Assembly (NCBI RefSeq): GCF_019966575.1
Contig: NZ_JAINFK010000001.1
Location: forward strand, 757,626-821,625
Origin: Oricola cellulosilytica
Lineage (GTDB): Bacteria; Pseudomonadota; Alphaproteobacteria; Rhizobiales; Rhizobiaceae
Direction of reading: 5' to 3'
DNA: 64,000 nucleotides
This document shows positions 48,707-58,612 of the stretch, one piece after another. A program made the translations under genes and the position numbers. The notes under the pieces were generated by a model. The model did no database searches and had not been told where the DNA came from. It worked only from the letters and a program-made list of their open reading frames with translations. Positions within the stretch are counted from its first letter, which is position 1. Each line of letters starts with the position of its first letter.

Positions 48707-48999
48707 TATTCATCCTCACCAAATTTGTCCGTCAGCAGCTCGGCGATCGCCTCAATTGCGGCCTCGGCGTCGGGGCCCGTGGCCGCAACCTCAATCGTGC
48801 TCCCGGGCCCGGCTGCCAGGAGCATCAAGCCCATGATCGAATTTCCGTGAACTGAAAGCCCATCTCGCGAAACGACGATTTCGGCCTCGAAAGTCTCGAC
48901 GAGCTTGACGAACTTCGACGACGCACGCGCATGAAGTCCGCGTTTGTTCGTAACCACGAGAACACGGATCGACTTCTTGTCCTGATCCTGCAAGTGCAT
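48706..48999 (-). CDS. HPr-like phosphocarrier protein of the regulatory PTS
   Basis: A 97-aa HPr. His23 in KRGLHARAS takes phosphate from enzyme I(Ntr), and Ser54 in VHGNSIMGLMLLAAG is the site for HPr kinase. The acidic C-terminus (KFGEDE) is usual in alphaproteobacterial NPr-type proteins. The ATG follows directly after the EIIA stop. Together with EIIA-Man and HprK it forms the transporter-less PTS of this group, which signals carbon/nitrogen state rather than moving sugar. Confidence 0.94.
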   Translation of the reverse strand: MHLQDQDKKSIRVLVVTNKRGLHARASSKFVKLVETFEAEIVVSRDGLSVHGNSIMGLMLLAAGPGSTIEVAATGPDAEAAIEAIAELLTDKFGEDE

Positions 49000-49401
49000 C
49001 TACTTCGCGGCCAGAATCTGGCTGGCCACATTGATATATTTGCGGCCGGCCTCGCAGGCCTGCGTGAGGGCGTCTGCCATGGGCGCCGTCGCGCGAGCCC
49101 TCGCCAGCTTGATCAGCATCGGCAAGTTCATGCCCGCAAGAATTTCGATTCGACCGGTCTCCATGACTGAAATCGAAAGGTTCGACGGAGTGCCCCCGAA
49201 CATGTCGGTGACGATGATCACGCCCTCGCCGCTGTCGGCATCCCCGACTCGGGCCAAAATATCGCGCCGGCGCTGCTCCATGTCGTCGTCGGGACCGATA
49301 CAGACAGTTTCAAACTGATCCTGAGGGCCGACGACGTGCTCCACGGCGCTTTTGAACTCAACAGCAAGGCTTCCGTGCGTCACAAGCACGACACCGATCA
49401 T
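49000..49401 (-). CDS. PTS EIIA component, mannose family
   Basis: A 133-aa EIIA(Man)-fold protein. His9 in VLVTHGSLA is the phosphorylated residue, and TDMFGGTPSNLS is the second family motif. In alphaproteobacteria it accepts phosphate from HPr but has no EIIB/C partners nearby, so it is probably regulatory. It is part of the chvI-chvG-hprK-EIIA-HPr run, though 139 bp separates it from hprK. Confidence 0.93.
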   Translation of the reverse strand: MIGVVLVTHGSLAVEFKSAVEHVVGPQDQFETVCIGPDDDMEQRRRDILARVGDADSGEGVIIVTDMFGGTPSNLSISVMETGRIEILAGMNLPMLIKLARARATAPMADALTQACEAGRKYINVASQILAAK

Positions 49402-49540
49402 CCTGTTCTATCTCCCAATACGGCCCGCCCAGAAGTGTTTCCGCCCGCAAGACTAATGGCGGGCCAAAACCGGCCTGCAACATGACCAGCAAAATAGGGC
49501 CGTGACAAGACCCCCCCGGGTGTCCGGATCCTCGGCGGCT

Positions 49541-50038
49541 TCAGATCACGCTCGCGGCTAGCCCGAGCCAACCAAGAACCGCGAGCGCTGATGAAGCCGG
49601 CGTACCGGCCAACAGGGCCATCTCGGGGACTTCAACGCCGTGCAGTGTCAAGTGACGCCCGGGATCAGCAACCCGCTCGGCTTCGTCTGCGGGGCACAGC
49701 GCGACTGCAAGCGCAAGCCGCGTCTCCGGCCGGTGGCGCCCGGGCCCAACCGCCGCGACGCCGTACCCGCGGAGCTCTACTAATCCGGCGATGCGATCGG
49801 GCACTTTTGCGACCAAACAACCGGTGTCGACATCACCCGACACGAAGGCATAGTCATCGGCCACCAGCGCCACCGGAACCGAAGCGACGCGGCAACGGTG
49901 CATCAGTTCGAGGGCGAGCGCTGTCTTGCCGACGCCTGAGGGTCCGTGGATCATCACGCCGCGACCGTCGATTTCAATGACAGTCACGTGTTCGAGGGTA
50001 GTTTCGCCAAGGGCGGAGTTCTTCGGTCGGCGGGTCAT
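49541..50038 (-). CDS. hprK: HPr kinase/phosphorylase, short C-terminal-domain-only form
   Basis: A 165-aa protein. Only the catalytic C-terminal domain of HprK is present, as is normal in alphaproteobacteria (about 310 aa in Firmicutes). GPSGVGKT (32-39) is the P-loop, ADDYAFV holds the acidic pair, and the region RIAGLVELRGYGV resembles the HprK capping loop (GxxExRG). It phosphorylates HPr on Ser. The ATG overlaps the chvG stop as ATGA, tying PTS control to ChvG synthesis. Confidence 0.92.
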   Translation of the reverse strand: MTRRPKNSALGETTLEHVTVIEIDGRGVMIHGPSGVGKTALALELMHRCRVASVPVALVADDYAFVSGDVDTGCLVAKVPDRIAGLVELRGYGVAAVGPGRHRPETRLALAVALCPADEAERVADPGRHLTLHGVEVPEMALLAGTPASSALAVLGWLGLAASVI

Positions 50039-51819
50039 TCGCGCGGCAGCCGGAGGACGAACCGGGCGCCGGCGATTCGCCCGTCATCCTCAACGATGTT
50101 CTCGGCAGAGAGCGTCCCGCCATGCGCTTCCGCGATTTGCCGCGAAATCGAAAGGCCCAACCCCGAATTACGGCCGAACTGGTCTGCTCCGGGGCGGTCG
50201 GTGTAGAATCGCTGGAAAATCTTCTCGGCGTTTTCCGACTGAATGCCGGGGCCGTTATCGTCGACCGTGACGACCACGTGGCGGGAAGTGGACGACAGGT
50301 GCAGATCGACGCGACCGTCATCGTCCGGCGCGAACGACATGGCATTTTGTACCAGATTAGTGATGATCTGGCCAATCCGCAGCTCGTGGCCGTTGACGAA
50401 ATAGCTCTTCGAACCGTGACGCCGCTTGTCCACATGGAGCTTCAAGACCCGCGAACCGTTGCGGCTGCTCTGACCGAGAATTCCGGAAAGTTCGCGAAGA
50501 AGCCGCTCGAGGTCGACCTCCTTGGCGTCCTCCCGCACCAGTTCGGCATCAAGCCGCGAAGCGTCAGAGATATCGGTGATGAGGCGGTCAAGACGGCTCA
50601 CATCGTGCTGAATCACGTCTGTCAGCCGCTTGCGTGTCTCCTCGTTGCGCGCAAGAGGCAAGGTCTCAACGGCGCTGCGCAGCGAGGTCAGTGGGTTCTT
50701 CAGTTCATGACTGACATCGGCGGCGAAACTCTCGATGGCGTCGATGCGCGCATAGAGTGAATTGGTCATCTCGCGCAGCGCCACAGAAAGGTTGCCGATC
50801 TCATCCTGGCGATCGGAAAAATCCGGAATTTCTTCTCGCAACCGGATGCTCCGGCGAACCCTAACCGCTGCCGCCGCCAGACGCCGCAAGGGAGTGGCGA
50901 TGGTTCCCGCCAACAGGAAGGAAAGAATTACATTGACCACCACGGCAACGAAAAATACCCGCATCATCGCAAATCGTTCGGCCTCGACAATCTTGTCGAT
51001 ATCGCCTCCCTGGGTCGACAATTGCAGAACACCCAGAACGGCGCGGAAACGTTGGACAGGCACCGCCACCGACACGATCAACTCTCCGTGTTGGCTGATC
51101 CGCACGACCTGCGACCGGCCGCCGGCGAGCGCGCTCATGACTTCGGAATAGGCTGTGCCGCTGCCGCCCGGCTGCTCGACGTACACCGTCAGATCGCGGC
51201 GACGGAAGATGTACGAGACGGCTTTGCCTAGACGGTCCCAGATATCGAGATCTCCCCCATCGACCGAGGGAAGATCGTAACGGAGCACTTGTCCGCCGGA
51301 ATACAGATGACGCGAATCAAGCAGCAGGTTGGCGTCCCGGTCATAGATGCGCGCACGCGTCCGAGTGGGGGAGATCAGGCGCCGAAGCACCGGCGCAACC
51401 CGCTCCGGATTGATCGGGAAATCGAGATTGTCGAACCTATCGGCATTCGGCACGATGCTTTCACCGGCCTGCAATTCGAGCAGCTTGTCGGGATCGATCA
51501 GAATGCCGTTGGTTTCGACGTTTGCCGACGCGGCGATGGCACCGGCGATGATCTCCCCCTGGGTCATCAAGCTTTCGACCCGGGCGTCTATGAGCCCGTC
51601 GCGGAACTGGTTGATGTAGAGAATACCCGACATCAGGACGCCAAGCGCGGCGAGATTCAGGAACAGAATGCGGCGCGTCAGAGACGAAAAAAGGTAATGT
51701 CCGAAGACTCGGCGAAGCGGACGCACAATTCCGGGCAGAGTCCGTCGCTTTGGTCGACGTTTGCTTTTCAGATCGGCCGTCTGTGTCCCGTAGCTGATAT
51801 GATCAGTCTCGACCGCCAT
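50035..51819 (-). CDS. chvG: ChvG (ExoS-type) sensor histidine kinase
   Basis: A 594-aa membrane kinase. Two transmembrane helices (about 48-68 and 290-310, VVVNVILSFLLAGTIATPL) flank a large periplasmic sensor domain, then HAMP (about 312-360), HisKA with His371 in ADVSHELKNPLTSL, and HATPase_c with NLVQNAMSFAPDD, DDNGPGI and SGLGLSI. Domain order and neighbours match ChvG/ExoS/BvrS, which sense acid/envelope stress and control exopolysaccharide and virulence or symbiosis genes. It lies 43 bp after chvI, with hprK coupled behind. Confidence 0.95.
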   Translation of the reverse strand: MAVETDHISYGTQTADLKSKRRPKRRTLPGIVRPLRRVFGHYLFSSLTRRILFLNLAALGVLMSGILYINQFRDGLIDARVESLMTQGEIIAGAIAASANVETNGILIDPDKLLELQAGESIVPNADRFDNLDFPINPERVAPVLRRLISPTRTRARIYDRDANLLLDSRHLYSGGQVLRYDLPSVDGGDLDIWDRLGKAVSYIFRRRDLTVYVEQPGGSGTAYSEVMSALAGGRSQVVRISQHGELIVSVAVPVQRFRAVLGVLQLSTQGGDIDKIVEAERFAMMRVFFVAVVVNVILSFLLAGTIATPLRRLAAAAVRVRRSIRLREEIPDFSDRQDEIGNLSVALREMTNSLYARIDAIESFAADVSHELKNPLTSLRSAVETLPLARNEETRKRLTDVIQHDVSRLDRLITDISDASRLDAELVREDAKEVDLERLLRELSGILGQSSRNGSRVLKLHVDKRRHGSKSYFVNGHELRIGQIITNLVQNAMSFAPDDDGRVDLHLSSTSRHVVVTVDDNGPGIQSENAEKIFQRFYTDRPGADQFGRNSGLGLSISRQIAEAHGGTLSAENIVEDDGRIAGARFVLRLPRE

Positions 51820-51862
51820 TGCCTTCCGTCTAGCCCGCCTGCTTTACTCCGTCGATTAACGA

Positions 51863-52567
51863 TCAAGCCTCGCGGAAGCGGTAGCCTACGCCATAGAGCG
51901 TCTCGATCATATCGAAGTCGTCATCGACCACCTTGAACTTCTTGCGCAGCCGCTTGATGTGGCTGTCGATTGTCCGATCGTCGACATACACTTGATCATC
52001 ATAGGCCGCATCCATAAGCGAATCCCGGCTTTTCACCACCCCCGGCCGCTGGGCGAGCGCGTGAAGAATGAGAAACTCCGTCACCGTCAAGGTCACGGGG
52101 CTGTCTTTCCATGTGCAGGTATGACGCTCCTGATCGAGCACCAGATTGCCGCGAACAATTGACTGCGCAGCGGTCGTCGTGTCGCCCTTCAGGGTGATCT
52201 CGCGTGCGGCTGTCCTGCGCAACACCGCGCGCACGCGCTCAACCAGAAGACGCTGGGAGAAGGGCTTGGTGATGAAATCGTCGGCGCCCATCTTCAGCCC
52301 GAACAACTCGTCGATCTCGTCATCCTTTGAGGTGAGGAAAATTACCGGCAAATCGGATCGCTGCCGAAGACGGCGCAACAGTTCCATTCCGTCCATCCGA
52401 GGCATCTTGATGTCGAGGATGGCCAAACTCGGCTGACGGGCCATCAGTCCCTCGAGCGCGGAGGCGCCGTCGGTAAACGTCTCGACCCGGTAGCCCTCCG
52501 ATTCCAATGCGATCGAAACAGAAGTCAGAATGTTCCGGTCGTCATCGACCAGCGCAATCGTCTGCAT
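51863..52567 (-). CDS. chvI: ChvI response regulator
   Basis: A 234-aa OmpR/PhoB-family regulator. Receiver: DDDRN, phospho-Asp52 in [15 protein letters not shown] and the conserved Lys in FITKPFSQR. Winged helix: [30 protein letters not shown] and YGVGYRF. ATG 52567 is chosen because GGGGAG lies nine bases upstream; an open frame to 52657 has no start signal. First gene of the run towards HPr. Confidence 0.97.
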   Translation of the reverse strand: MQTIALVDDDRNILTSVSIALESEGYRVETFTDGASALEGLMARQPSLAILDIKMPRMDGMELLRRLRQRSDLPVIFLTSKDDEIDELFGLKMGADDFITKPFSQRLLVERVRAVLRRTAAREITLKGDTTTAAQSIVRGNLVLDQERHTCTWKDSPVTLTVTEFLILHALAQRPGVVKSRDSLMDAAYDDQVYVDDRTIDSHIKRLRKKFKVVDDDFDMIETLYGVGYRFREA

Positions 52568-52930
52568 GCTGAAATTCTCCCCAGGCACGGCGTTCTGTCC
52601 CTTGCTCGTTACACAAAGCGAGCGGTTGACGCCTAAACTTGGCGCAAAATGTGGCACAGAACCCGTTGCGTGTCATTGCGACCCGGAGTTCCGCCGGGTG
52701 GATCACCACACAAAAATATTAAGCGGTAAGGTTAAGGTGGCCACCCTTCTCGTGTAAATCAAACGATTGAAATTTTTTTTTAAACCTTCAATCGATTAAT
52801 TATTTGAATCATCTGGGCATTTCTGTTTCACGCACTAGACTGTTTAAACGGAAATCTAAACAGATTAAAAAAATTTGCAGGTGAACAAGGCTCCCGCAAT
52901 CCGATCAATCGCAATGCTGTGGTGAGGACA
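52568..52930. promoter_or_regulatory. chvI-pckA divergent intergenic region with two inverted repeats
   Basis: The only gap above 300 bp in the window (363 bp). The part near pckA (about 52750-52880) is strikingly AT-rich. Two inverted repeats are visible: CGATTGAA (52764-52771) with TTCAATCG (52787-52794), spacer 15 bases; and CTGTTTA (52840-52846) with TAAACAG (52857-52863), spacer 10 bases. Both are on the pckA side (68-167 bases before its ATG). pckA of Sinorhizobium is controlled by the LacI-family PckR and by carbon source, so operator sites are expected. I see no gene here. Confidence 0.6.
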
Positions 52931-54541
52931 ATGACGAGAAACGGCTTGTATAATTCGACACACGGACTGGAGAAACAAGGTTTTCATGCTCCGCGCGCCG
53001 TCTATTACAACCTCACCGAAGCGGAATTGTATGAAAAGTCGTTGAAGCGGGACGAAGCGATACTCAGCGCTCACGGAGCTCTGGTCGCCCGTACCGGGGC
53101 CCATACCGGCCGGTCCGCCAAGGACAAGTTCATTGTCCGCGACGGGCAAGTCGACGAGAAAATCTGGTGGGACAACAACAAGTCGATAGCACCGGACGCA
53201 TTCGACAGGCTTCACGCCGACATGCTCGCCCATGCCGACGGAAAAGATCTATTCGTCCAGGATTTGCTGGGCGGTGCCGACGCCGATCATCGGATTCCGG
53301 TCCGCGTCGTCGGTGAGAACGCCTGGCATTCGCTCTTCATCCGCAATCTGCTGATCAGACCGGAGCGCGACGCGCTGCGTTCGTTCGTGCCGAAGATGAC
53401 AATCATCGACCTTCCGTCCTTCACAGCAGACCCGGATCGGCACGGATGCCGCAGCGAAACGGTAATCGCAGTCGATCTCACACGCATGATCGTCCTGATC
53501 GGCGGCACGTCCTATGCCGGCGAAATGAAAAAGTCCGTCTTCACCGCGCTCAACTACCTTCTGCCGGAGAGCGGCGTGATGCCGATGCACTGCTCAGCCA
53601 ATGTGGGAAATGACGGCGATGTGGCGATCTTCTTCGGCCTGTCGGGAACCGGCAAGACCACGCTTTCGGCCGATCCTGCGCGCACGCTGATCGGCGACGA
53701 CGAGCACGGCTGGAGCGAAAACGGGATCTTCAATTTCGAGGGCGGTTGCTATGCCAAGACCATCCGCCTTTCGGCCGAAGCGGAACCGGAAATCTTCGCA
53801 ACAACACGCCGCTTCGGGACCGTGCTGGAAAATGTCGTCCTCGACGATGCCCGCGTCCCAGATTTCGACGATGGGACGCTGACCGAAAACACGCGTTGCG
53901 CCTACCCTCTCCACTATATCGCGAATGCGAGCGAGACCGGCCGGGCGGGACAGCCGTCGAACATCATCATGCTGACTGCCGATGCCTTCGGCGTGATGCC
54001 GCCGATCGCCAAGCTCACGCCGGCGCAGGCCATGTACCACTTCCTATCCGGATACACAGCGAAAGTCGCCGGCACAGAAAAGGGCGTAACCGAGCCCGAA
54101 GCAACGTTTTCAACCTGCTTCGGCGCGCCCTTCATGCCGCGACATCCGTCAGAATATGGCAATCTTCTGCGCGACCTAATCGCTAGGCACGGCGTCAATT
54201 GCTGGCTTGTCAACACCGGCTGGACCGGCGGAGCCTATGGAACGGGACAACGAATGCCGATCACGGCAACCCGCACTCTGCTGCAAGCGGCGCTCGGCGG
54301 AGCGTTGAGCGATTCGCTGTTCCGCACCGACCCTAATTTCGGCTTCGATATTCCGGTCTCCGTGGAAGGGGTTGATCCGGCGATCCTAGATCCCCGCGGC
54401 ACATGGGCGGACGGGGCAGCCTATGACGAACAGGCGCGCAAGCTCGCCGACATGTTCATCGCGAACTTCGAGAAATTCGCCCATCATGTCGAGATCGACG
54501 TCATGGACGCAGCGCCTCGATTTCTTCAAGCCGCTGAATGA
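52931..54541 (+). CDS. pckA: Phosphoenolpyruvate carboxykinase (ATP)
   Basis: Converts oxaloacetate to PEP with ATP, the entry to gluconeogenesis. The 536-aa enzyme has [14 protein letters not shown] (P-loop), GDDEHGW (metal/ATP), [13 protein letters not shown] and [20 protein letters not shown] site precedes ATG 52931. It is divergent from chvI, an arrangement typical of rhizobia, where growth on C4 dicarboxylates needs pckA. Confidence 0.98.
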   Translation: MTRNGLYNSTHGLEKQGFHAPRAVYYNLTEAELYEKSLKRDEAILSAHGALVARTGAHTGRSAKDKFIVRDGQVDEKIWWDNNKSIAPDAFDRLHADMLAHADGKDLFVQDLLGGADADHRIPVRVVGENAWHSLFIRNLLIRPERDALRSFVPKMTIIDLPSFTADPDRHGCRSETVIAVDLTRMIVLIGGTSYAGEMKKSVFTALNYLLPESGVMPMHCSANVGNDGDVAIFFGLSGTGKTTLSADPARTLIGDDEHGWSENGIFNFEGGCYAKTIRLSAEAEPEIFATTRRFGTVLENVVLDDARVPDFDDGTLTENTRCAYPLHYIANASETGRAGQPSNIIMLTADAFGVMPPIAKLTPAQAMYHFLSGYTAKVAGTEKGVTEPEATFSTCFGAPFMPRHPSEYGNLLRDLIARHGVNCWLVNTGWTGGAYGTGQRMPITATRTLLQAALGGALSDSLFRTDPNFGFDIPVSVEGVDPAILDPRGTWADGAAYDEQARKLADMFIANFEKFAHHVEIDVMDAAPRFLQAAE

Positions 54542-54646
54542 GCTGAAGTTAAACCTCTGAGAACGCCGGTGGCGTCCGTGACGAACGGGCGCTACTTTTC
54601 ATATGGAGAGGCAGCGGATATCGTCTCCGGACAATCCGAGCGTCCC

Positions 54647-55312
54647 ATGGCCCATCCGACCCAGCCCCTTCAGCCATTCACTTTTCCGCCGGACGACATG
54701 CGCCGACGCGCAGCTGATTTCGCCGAGCTGATGGCTAAGCGCCGAACTGTGCGCGACTTCTCACCGCGACCGGTCGACCGGGCGATCATCGAAAATTGCG
54801 TTCGCGTCGCGGGTACCGCGCCCTCGGGCGCCAACCAGCAACCTTGGCGCTTCGTCTGCATTTCCGAACCCGGTACCAAGCAGAGAATTCGCGAAGCGGC
54901 CGAGGCGGAGGAGCGGGAATTCTATGCAGGACGGGCGGGCGAGGAATGGCTTGATGCCCTGGCGGCGCTCGGGACGGACGCCAACAAGCCGTTCCTGGAA
55001 ACCGCGCCGTGGCTTATCGTCATCTTCGCGGAGCGATACGGTGTTGGTCCTGACGGGAGGCGGACGAAGAACTACTACGTTCACGAGTCGGTCGGCATCG
55101 CGACAGGGTTCCTCGTCACAGCCCTGCATAATGCTGGCTTGGCGACCCTGACCCACACCCCGTCCCCAATGAGTTTTCTGTCCGACATCTGTGGACGGCC
55201 CGTGAACGAGAAGCCGTCCATCCTGCTGGCCGCAGGCTATCCTGCAGAAGACACGCGGGTTCCAGCCATTTCGAGGAAACCGCTCGGCGAGATCGTGAAC
55301 TGGATCGAATGA
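54647..55312 (+). CDS. Nitroreductase-family flavoprotein (iodotyrosine-deiodinase-like)
   Basis: A 221-aa FMN enzyme. [30 protein letters not shown] and [20 protein letters not shown] match the IYD/HadX-like branch of the nitroreductase superfamily. Substrate unknown. The start is uncertain: ATG 54647 ([11 protein letters not shown]) looks best, an in-frame GTG at 54569 gives 26 more residues. The stop overlaps arfB as ATGA. Confidence 0.85.
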   Translation: MAHPTQPLQPFTFPPDDMRRRAADFAELMAKRRTVRDFSPRPVDRAIIENCVRVAGTAPSGANQQPWRFVCISEPGTKQRIREAAEAEEREFYAGRAGEEWLDALAALGTDANKPFLETAPWLIVIFAERYGVGPDGRRTKNYYVHESVGIATGFLVTALHNAGLATLTHTPSPMSFLSDICGRPVNEKPSILLAAGYPAEDTRVPAISRKPLGEIVNWIE

Positions 55313-55746
55313 GCACCGGCGACCTGGCGATTCGTTCGGGGTTCCAGCTTCCCGGCTGGTCGATGACGGAGGATTTCGTTCTTGCCCGCGGACCGGGCGG
55401 ACAAAGCGTCAATAAGAATGCCACAGCCGTACAGCTGCGGTTCTTCCCACGCTCCGCAGGCGTCTTCACCGACGCCCAGTTCGAGCGACTGATCAAACTG
55501 GCCGGAAAGCGAGCGGCAAAGGATGGCAGTATCCTGATTCAGGCGAATCGCTTTCGGACGCAAGAGCGCAACCGGGAAGACGCCAGGGACCGGCTGCGGG
55601 CACTCGTCGCCAAGGCGTTGGAGCCACCACCGCCGCCGCGAAGGAAAACCCGGCCGACGCGCGGCTCGGTTGAGCGCCGCTTGAAGGCGAAAACCGTGCG
55701 CAGCGGCATCAAACGCGCGCGCGGCAAGGTCCTCGATGATGATTAA
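55309..55746 (+). CDS. arfB: ArfB alternative ribosome-rescue peptidyl-tRNA hydrolase
   Basis: A 145-aa release-factor-like protein (YaeJ). GPGGQSVNK with GGQ at 30-32 hydrolyses the peptidyl-tRNA on stalled ribosomes, and the basic tail ([20 protein letters not shown], then [10 protein letters not shown]) enters the empty mRNA channel. No stop-codon recognition domain, as expected. Four-base overlap with the nitroreductase gene. Confidence 0.95.
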   Translation: MSTGDLAIRSGFQLPGWSMTEDFVLARGPGGQSVNKNATAVQLRFFPRSAGVFTDAQFERLIKLAGKRAAKDGSILIQANRFRTQERNREDARDRLRALVAKALEPPPPPRRKTRPTRGSVERRLKAKTVRSGIKRARGKVLDDD

Positions 55747-55835
55747 GGACGAAGAAACCGAAGGATCGATAGTGCACTTCGATCGTTTCCGTGCGAAACG
55801 TTCTAGACGAGCCACCTGAACCAAGAGGAATTCCC

Positions 55836-56345
55836 ATGGGCTTTTTCGATTTCGTGAAATCCGCCGGCAAGAAGCTCGGTTTCGGCGACGACGAGGAAGA
55901 GAACGCAAAGGAGCTCAAGAAGGAGCTTGATTCGCACAAGATCGGCACCGAAGCCGTGAACGTGGAGATGAAGGGTGATACCGCGATCATCAAGGGTGCG
56001 GTGGCGGATCAGTCGGCATTCGAAAAAGCGGTGATTGCGGTGGGAAACACGCTCGGCATCTCCAAGGTCGAGGCATCCGAGCTCAAGGTGGTGCCGCCGG
56101 AGAGCGGCTTGAAACTCGATGCGAACACAGACATCAACGAGGTCATCGCGGCCGCCGGACCTGCAAACGACCCCAAGCTACACACAGTCGAAAAGGGCGA
56201 CACGCTTTGGGCGATCGCGGAGAAGGCTTATGGCGACGGGTCGAGATACAACGAGATTTTCGAAGCGAACAAGCCGATGCTGAGCCACCCCGACAAGATC
56301 TATCCAGGCCAGGTTTTGCGCATTCCAGCAGCGGGCCAGGCGTGA
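55836..56345 (+). CDS. BON-LysM protein, Kbp (YgaU)-like
   Basis: A 169-aa protein with an N-terminal MGFFDFVKSAGKKLG, a BON domain (about 25-85) and a LysM domain (about 120-166: HTVEKGDTLWAIAEKAYGDG, HPDKIYPGQVLRIP). E. coli Kbp with the same layout binds potassium in the cytoplasm; LysM otherwise binds peptidoglycan. No signal peptide is seen. ATG 55836 has AGAGGA upstream. Confidence 0.9.
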   Translation: MGFFDFVKSAGKKLGFGDDEEENAKELKKELDSHKIGTEAVNVEMKGDTAIIKGAVADQSAFEKAVIAVGNTLGISKVEASELKVVPPESGLKLDANTDINEVIAAAGPANDPKLHTVEKGDTLWAIAEKAYGDGSRYNEIFEANKPMLSHPDKIYPGQVLRIPAAGQA

Positions 56346-56373
56346 GATCGGCGGCAGGAACGCAGGTCCCGAA

Positions 56374-57000
56374 GTGGACAAATCCATGGAGCATCTGCCA
56401 CAGGGATTGAAGCACATTGCTAGTGCGCTGCCGGAGGACGAACAGCGAGCCCTCCTCGACGAGATCCGGAATACCATCGTGGAGGCTCCGCTCTATGTGC
56501 CGATGATGCCACGCACGGGAAAGCCGTTGGGCGTCAAGATGACGAATTGCGGCGAGCTCGGCTGGCTGACGGACAAGGAGAAGGGTTATCGATACGAGTC
56601 AACGCATCCGGTGACCGGACGGCCTTGGCCGCCTATTCCCACCAGGCTTTTGCGAATTTGGAACAAGGTCAGCGGCTACGGGCACCCGCCCGAGGCCTGC
56701 CTCATCAATTTCTATGAGCCGGGCACGAAGATGGGATTGCATCAGGACCGCGACGAGGACGAATTCGCCGCCCCGGTTGTCTCAATTTCGCTCGGCGATA
56801 CGTGTCTTTTCCGGATCGGGGGCACCACCCGCAAAGGGCGAACCTCTTCACTGAAGCTCGCCAGCGGCGATATCGTCGTGATGGGCGGAGATGCACGGCT
56901 CAGCTATCACGGCGTCGATCGCGTTTATCCGGGGACGTCCACGCTGCTGAAGAACGGCGGTCGCATCAATCTGACGCTGCGCCGGGTGACGAGGCCATAA
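56374..57000 (+). CDS. alkB: AlkB alpha-ketoglutarate-dependent DNA repair dioxygenase
   Basis: Removes 1-methyladenine and 3-methylcytosine by oxidation. Fe(II) ligands His123, Asp125 (GLHQDRDE) and His179 (SYHGVDR), and 2-oxoglutarate Arg197/Arg203 (GGRINLTLRR) are all present; 208 aa. The GTG start at 56374 could be replaced by ATG 56386. The last 35 bases overlap the convergent GT-C gene. Confidence 0.95.
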   Translation: MDKSMEHLPQGLKHIASALPEDEQRALLDEIRNTIVEAPLYVPMMPRTGKPLGVKMTNCGELGWLTDKEKGYRYESTHPVTGRPWPPIPTRLLRIWNKVSGYGHPPEACLINFYEPGTKMGLHQDRDEDEFAAPVVSISLGDTCLFRIGGTTRKGRTSSLKLASGDIVVMGGDARLSYHGVDRVYPGTSTLLKNGGRINLTLRRVTRP

Positions 57001-58609
57001 CGCTCCCACCTTCCCACGCAGAGACTAATTCTTCTTTCAGGGCCACCCGGCCCCAGAACTCCGCATGGACCACCGTATATCCGGCCAGAATACTTGCGAA
57101 TTCCGGGTTGTCGGTCAACGGATTCGTGGACGCAGTGGGTTCGGGATCAAGTACAACAATGTCGGGCGGCGTGGCAGTCCACATCCTGATCTTGTACGCG
57201 AGCGAAGCGGCGGTGCGGTCCTCGATTCGCGCGCGCCGCGCAGCGTCGACCGACGCGTCCCTAAGAAGGGTAGTGTATCCCCAGGCGACAATCCAATCCG
57301 AGCAGGTCCGCTCCAGCCACGTACCCCGCAGCATGCGTACTAGAGGGAAACCGGCTCCAATGTGACCGGAGACAGATGCCACGACTGGGTTGGGTGCGAT
57401 CGCACGCAGACGAGCAACGAGGGCGTGCGGCGGTTCGAAGCGGTTCCATGTCAAGATGGTCAGAGAGAAAACCACACTCGCTGCCATCACCAGCGTCAGG
57501 AGAGGTGGGCCGATGGACAAACTCGCCCATTCGCGCAGGATCCAGCGCGCACCGGCGACCGCGATCGCCATTGCCGTGAGCGACAGGGCAGGCATGACGT
57601 GGTAGTTCCAGCCTTTACCTATGATCAGGAACGTGCAGTAGAAACCGAAGGCACCGGCGGCAAGAGCCCAGACCAACGGGTTCTCGCGTCGCGGTGCCAC
57701 CGACATCATCAGCGCGGCAAGCACCACCCCAAGCACCAGCTGAATCCAATTCATGACTAGAACCAGCGTCACCAAAGAATGACGGAACAGATAGACATCC
57801 AGCATCAGAGGGACGATCTGCGAAAAATATTCCGGATACAGACGCCATAGAGACACACCATGAAGCACTGTTGCGATTGCAGCGATGAGAATTTCCGGAG
57901 TGAAAAGAACCCGAACGGAGCGGGCCGTGCCCGCTGCCAGCAGATAGGGAAACAGGAACACCAGTGCGTAATGGGGTTTGAACATCATGGTGATGGCTGC
58001 GCCGACACCTGCCACGGCGCTCCACACTAGGCGCGGCCGAAGATCGTTTTTCAAGTCCATGCGGCAAGCCGCTAAAACGAGCAGGGGAAGCGCCGACGCG
58101 ACGCCGAAATGTTCCCGCTGAGAGAATGTGGGGGGCATGAGCAGGGTGAGTACGTAAAGCCCCGCTGGCACCAATATCCATCTCTCTCGGGACGTTGTGA
58201 GCCCGAGCCTTTCGCTCATCAGGAGGGCAACCGTACCGAAGCCGATAGTCCAGACATAGGTTCCCATTACTGTCCAATGTTCGGCAAGAACCGGGGTGAC
58301 TGAACCGAGCCAGCCGAACGGAAGGTAAAGAAAAACCGACAGGGGCGGATTGTTTTCGACCACATCGACGTAGAGCCGTTCTCCCGCCATTATCCTTTCT
58401 CCGACGGTCAGCAGCCAGCTAACATCTGCATGCGTGCCGCTTGTGAACATGTGCCATGCCGATACCGCGAGAATGACGGTGCTGATCACCACCGAACCCG
58501 CATGGAGGCCGGAAACGGAAGTACCCACCCGGGAGTTGAGGGTATCTATCGCGGGAGCCGGCAGTGGTCCGTCCATTCCGCGTTCATCATGGGAGGTTCT
58601 CCTACGCAT
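56966..58609 (-). CDS. Second GT-C-type polytopic membrane protein
   Basis: A 547-aa protein with about 10-12 membrane helices. A first periplasmic loop holds HADVSWLLTVGERIMAGERL and DVVENNPPL, where the acidic pair and ENNPP are typical of large rhizobial GT-C/PMT-like proteins. The C-terminus (about 400-547) is mostly soluble. Donor and acceptor unknown. It starts three bases after the methyltransferase stop, so they share a transcript. An in-frame ATG at 58576 is possible. The 3' end overlaps alkB tail to tail by 35 bases. Confidence 0.75.
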   Translation of the reverse strand: MRRRTSHDERGMDGPLPAPAIDTLNSRVGTSVSGLHAGSVVISTVILAVSAWHMFTSGTHADVSWLLTVGERIMAGERLYVDVVENNPPLSVFLYLPFGWLGSVTPVLAEHWTVMGTYVWTIGFGTVALLMSERLGLTTSRERWILVPAGLYVLTLLMPPTFSQREHFGVASALPLLVLAACRMDLKNDLRPRLVWSAVAGVGAAITMMFKPHYALVFLFPYLLAAGTARSVRVLFTPEILIAAIATVLHGVSLWRLYPEYFSQIVPLMLDVYLFRHSLVTLVLVMNWIQLVLGVVLAALMMSVAPRRENPLVWALAAGAFGFYCTFLIIGKGWNYHVMPALSLTAMAIAVAGARWILREWASLSIGPPLLTLVMAASVVFSLTILTWNRFEPPHALVARLRAIAPNPVVASVSGHIGAGFPLVRMLRGTWLERTCSDWIVAWGYTTLLRDASVDAARRARIEDRTAASLAYKIRMWTATPPDIVVLDPEPTASTNPLTDNPEFASILAGYTVVHAEFWGRVALKEELVSAWEGGSVMASSPGAASD

Positions 58610-58612
58610 TGG

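Noticed and set aside
49443-49464. Terminator between EIIA and hprK
   Set aside because: A six-base GCCCGC/GCGGGC repeat exists in the gap but there is no T-run on either strand next to it, so it is too weak to call.
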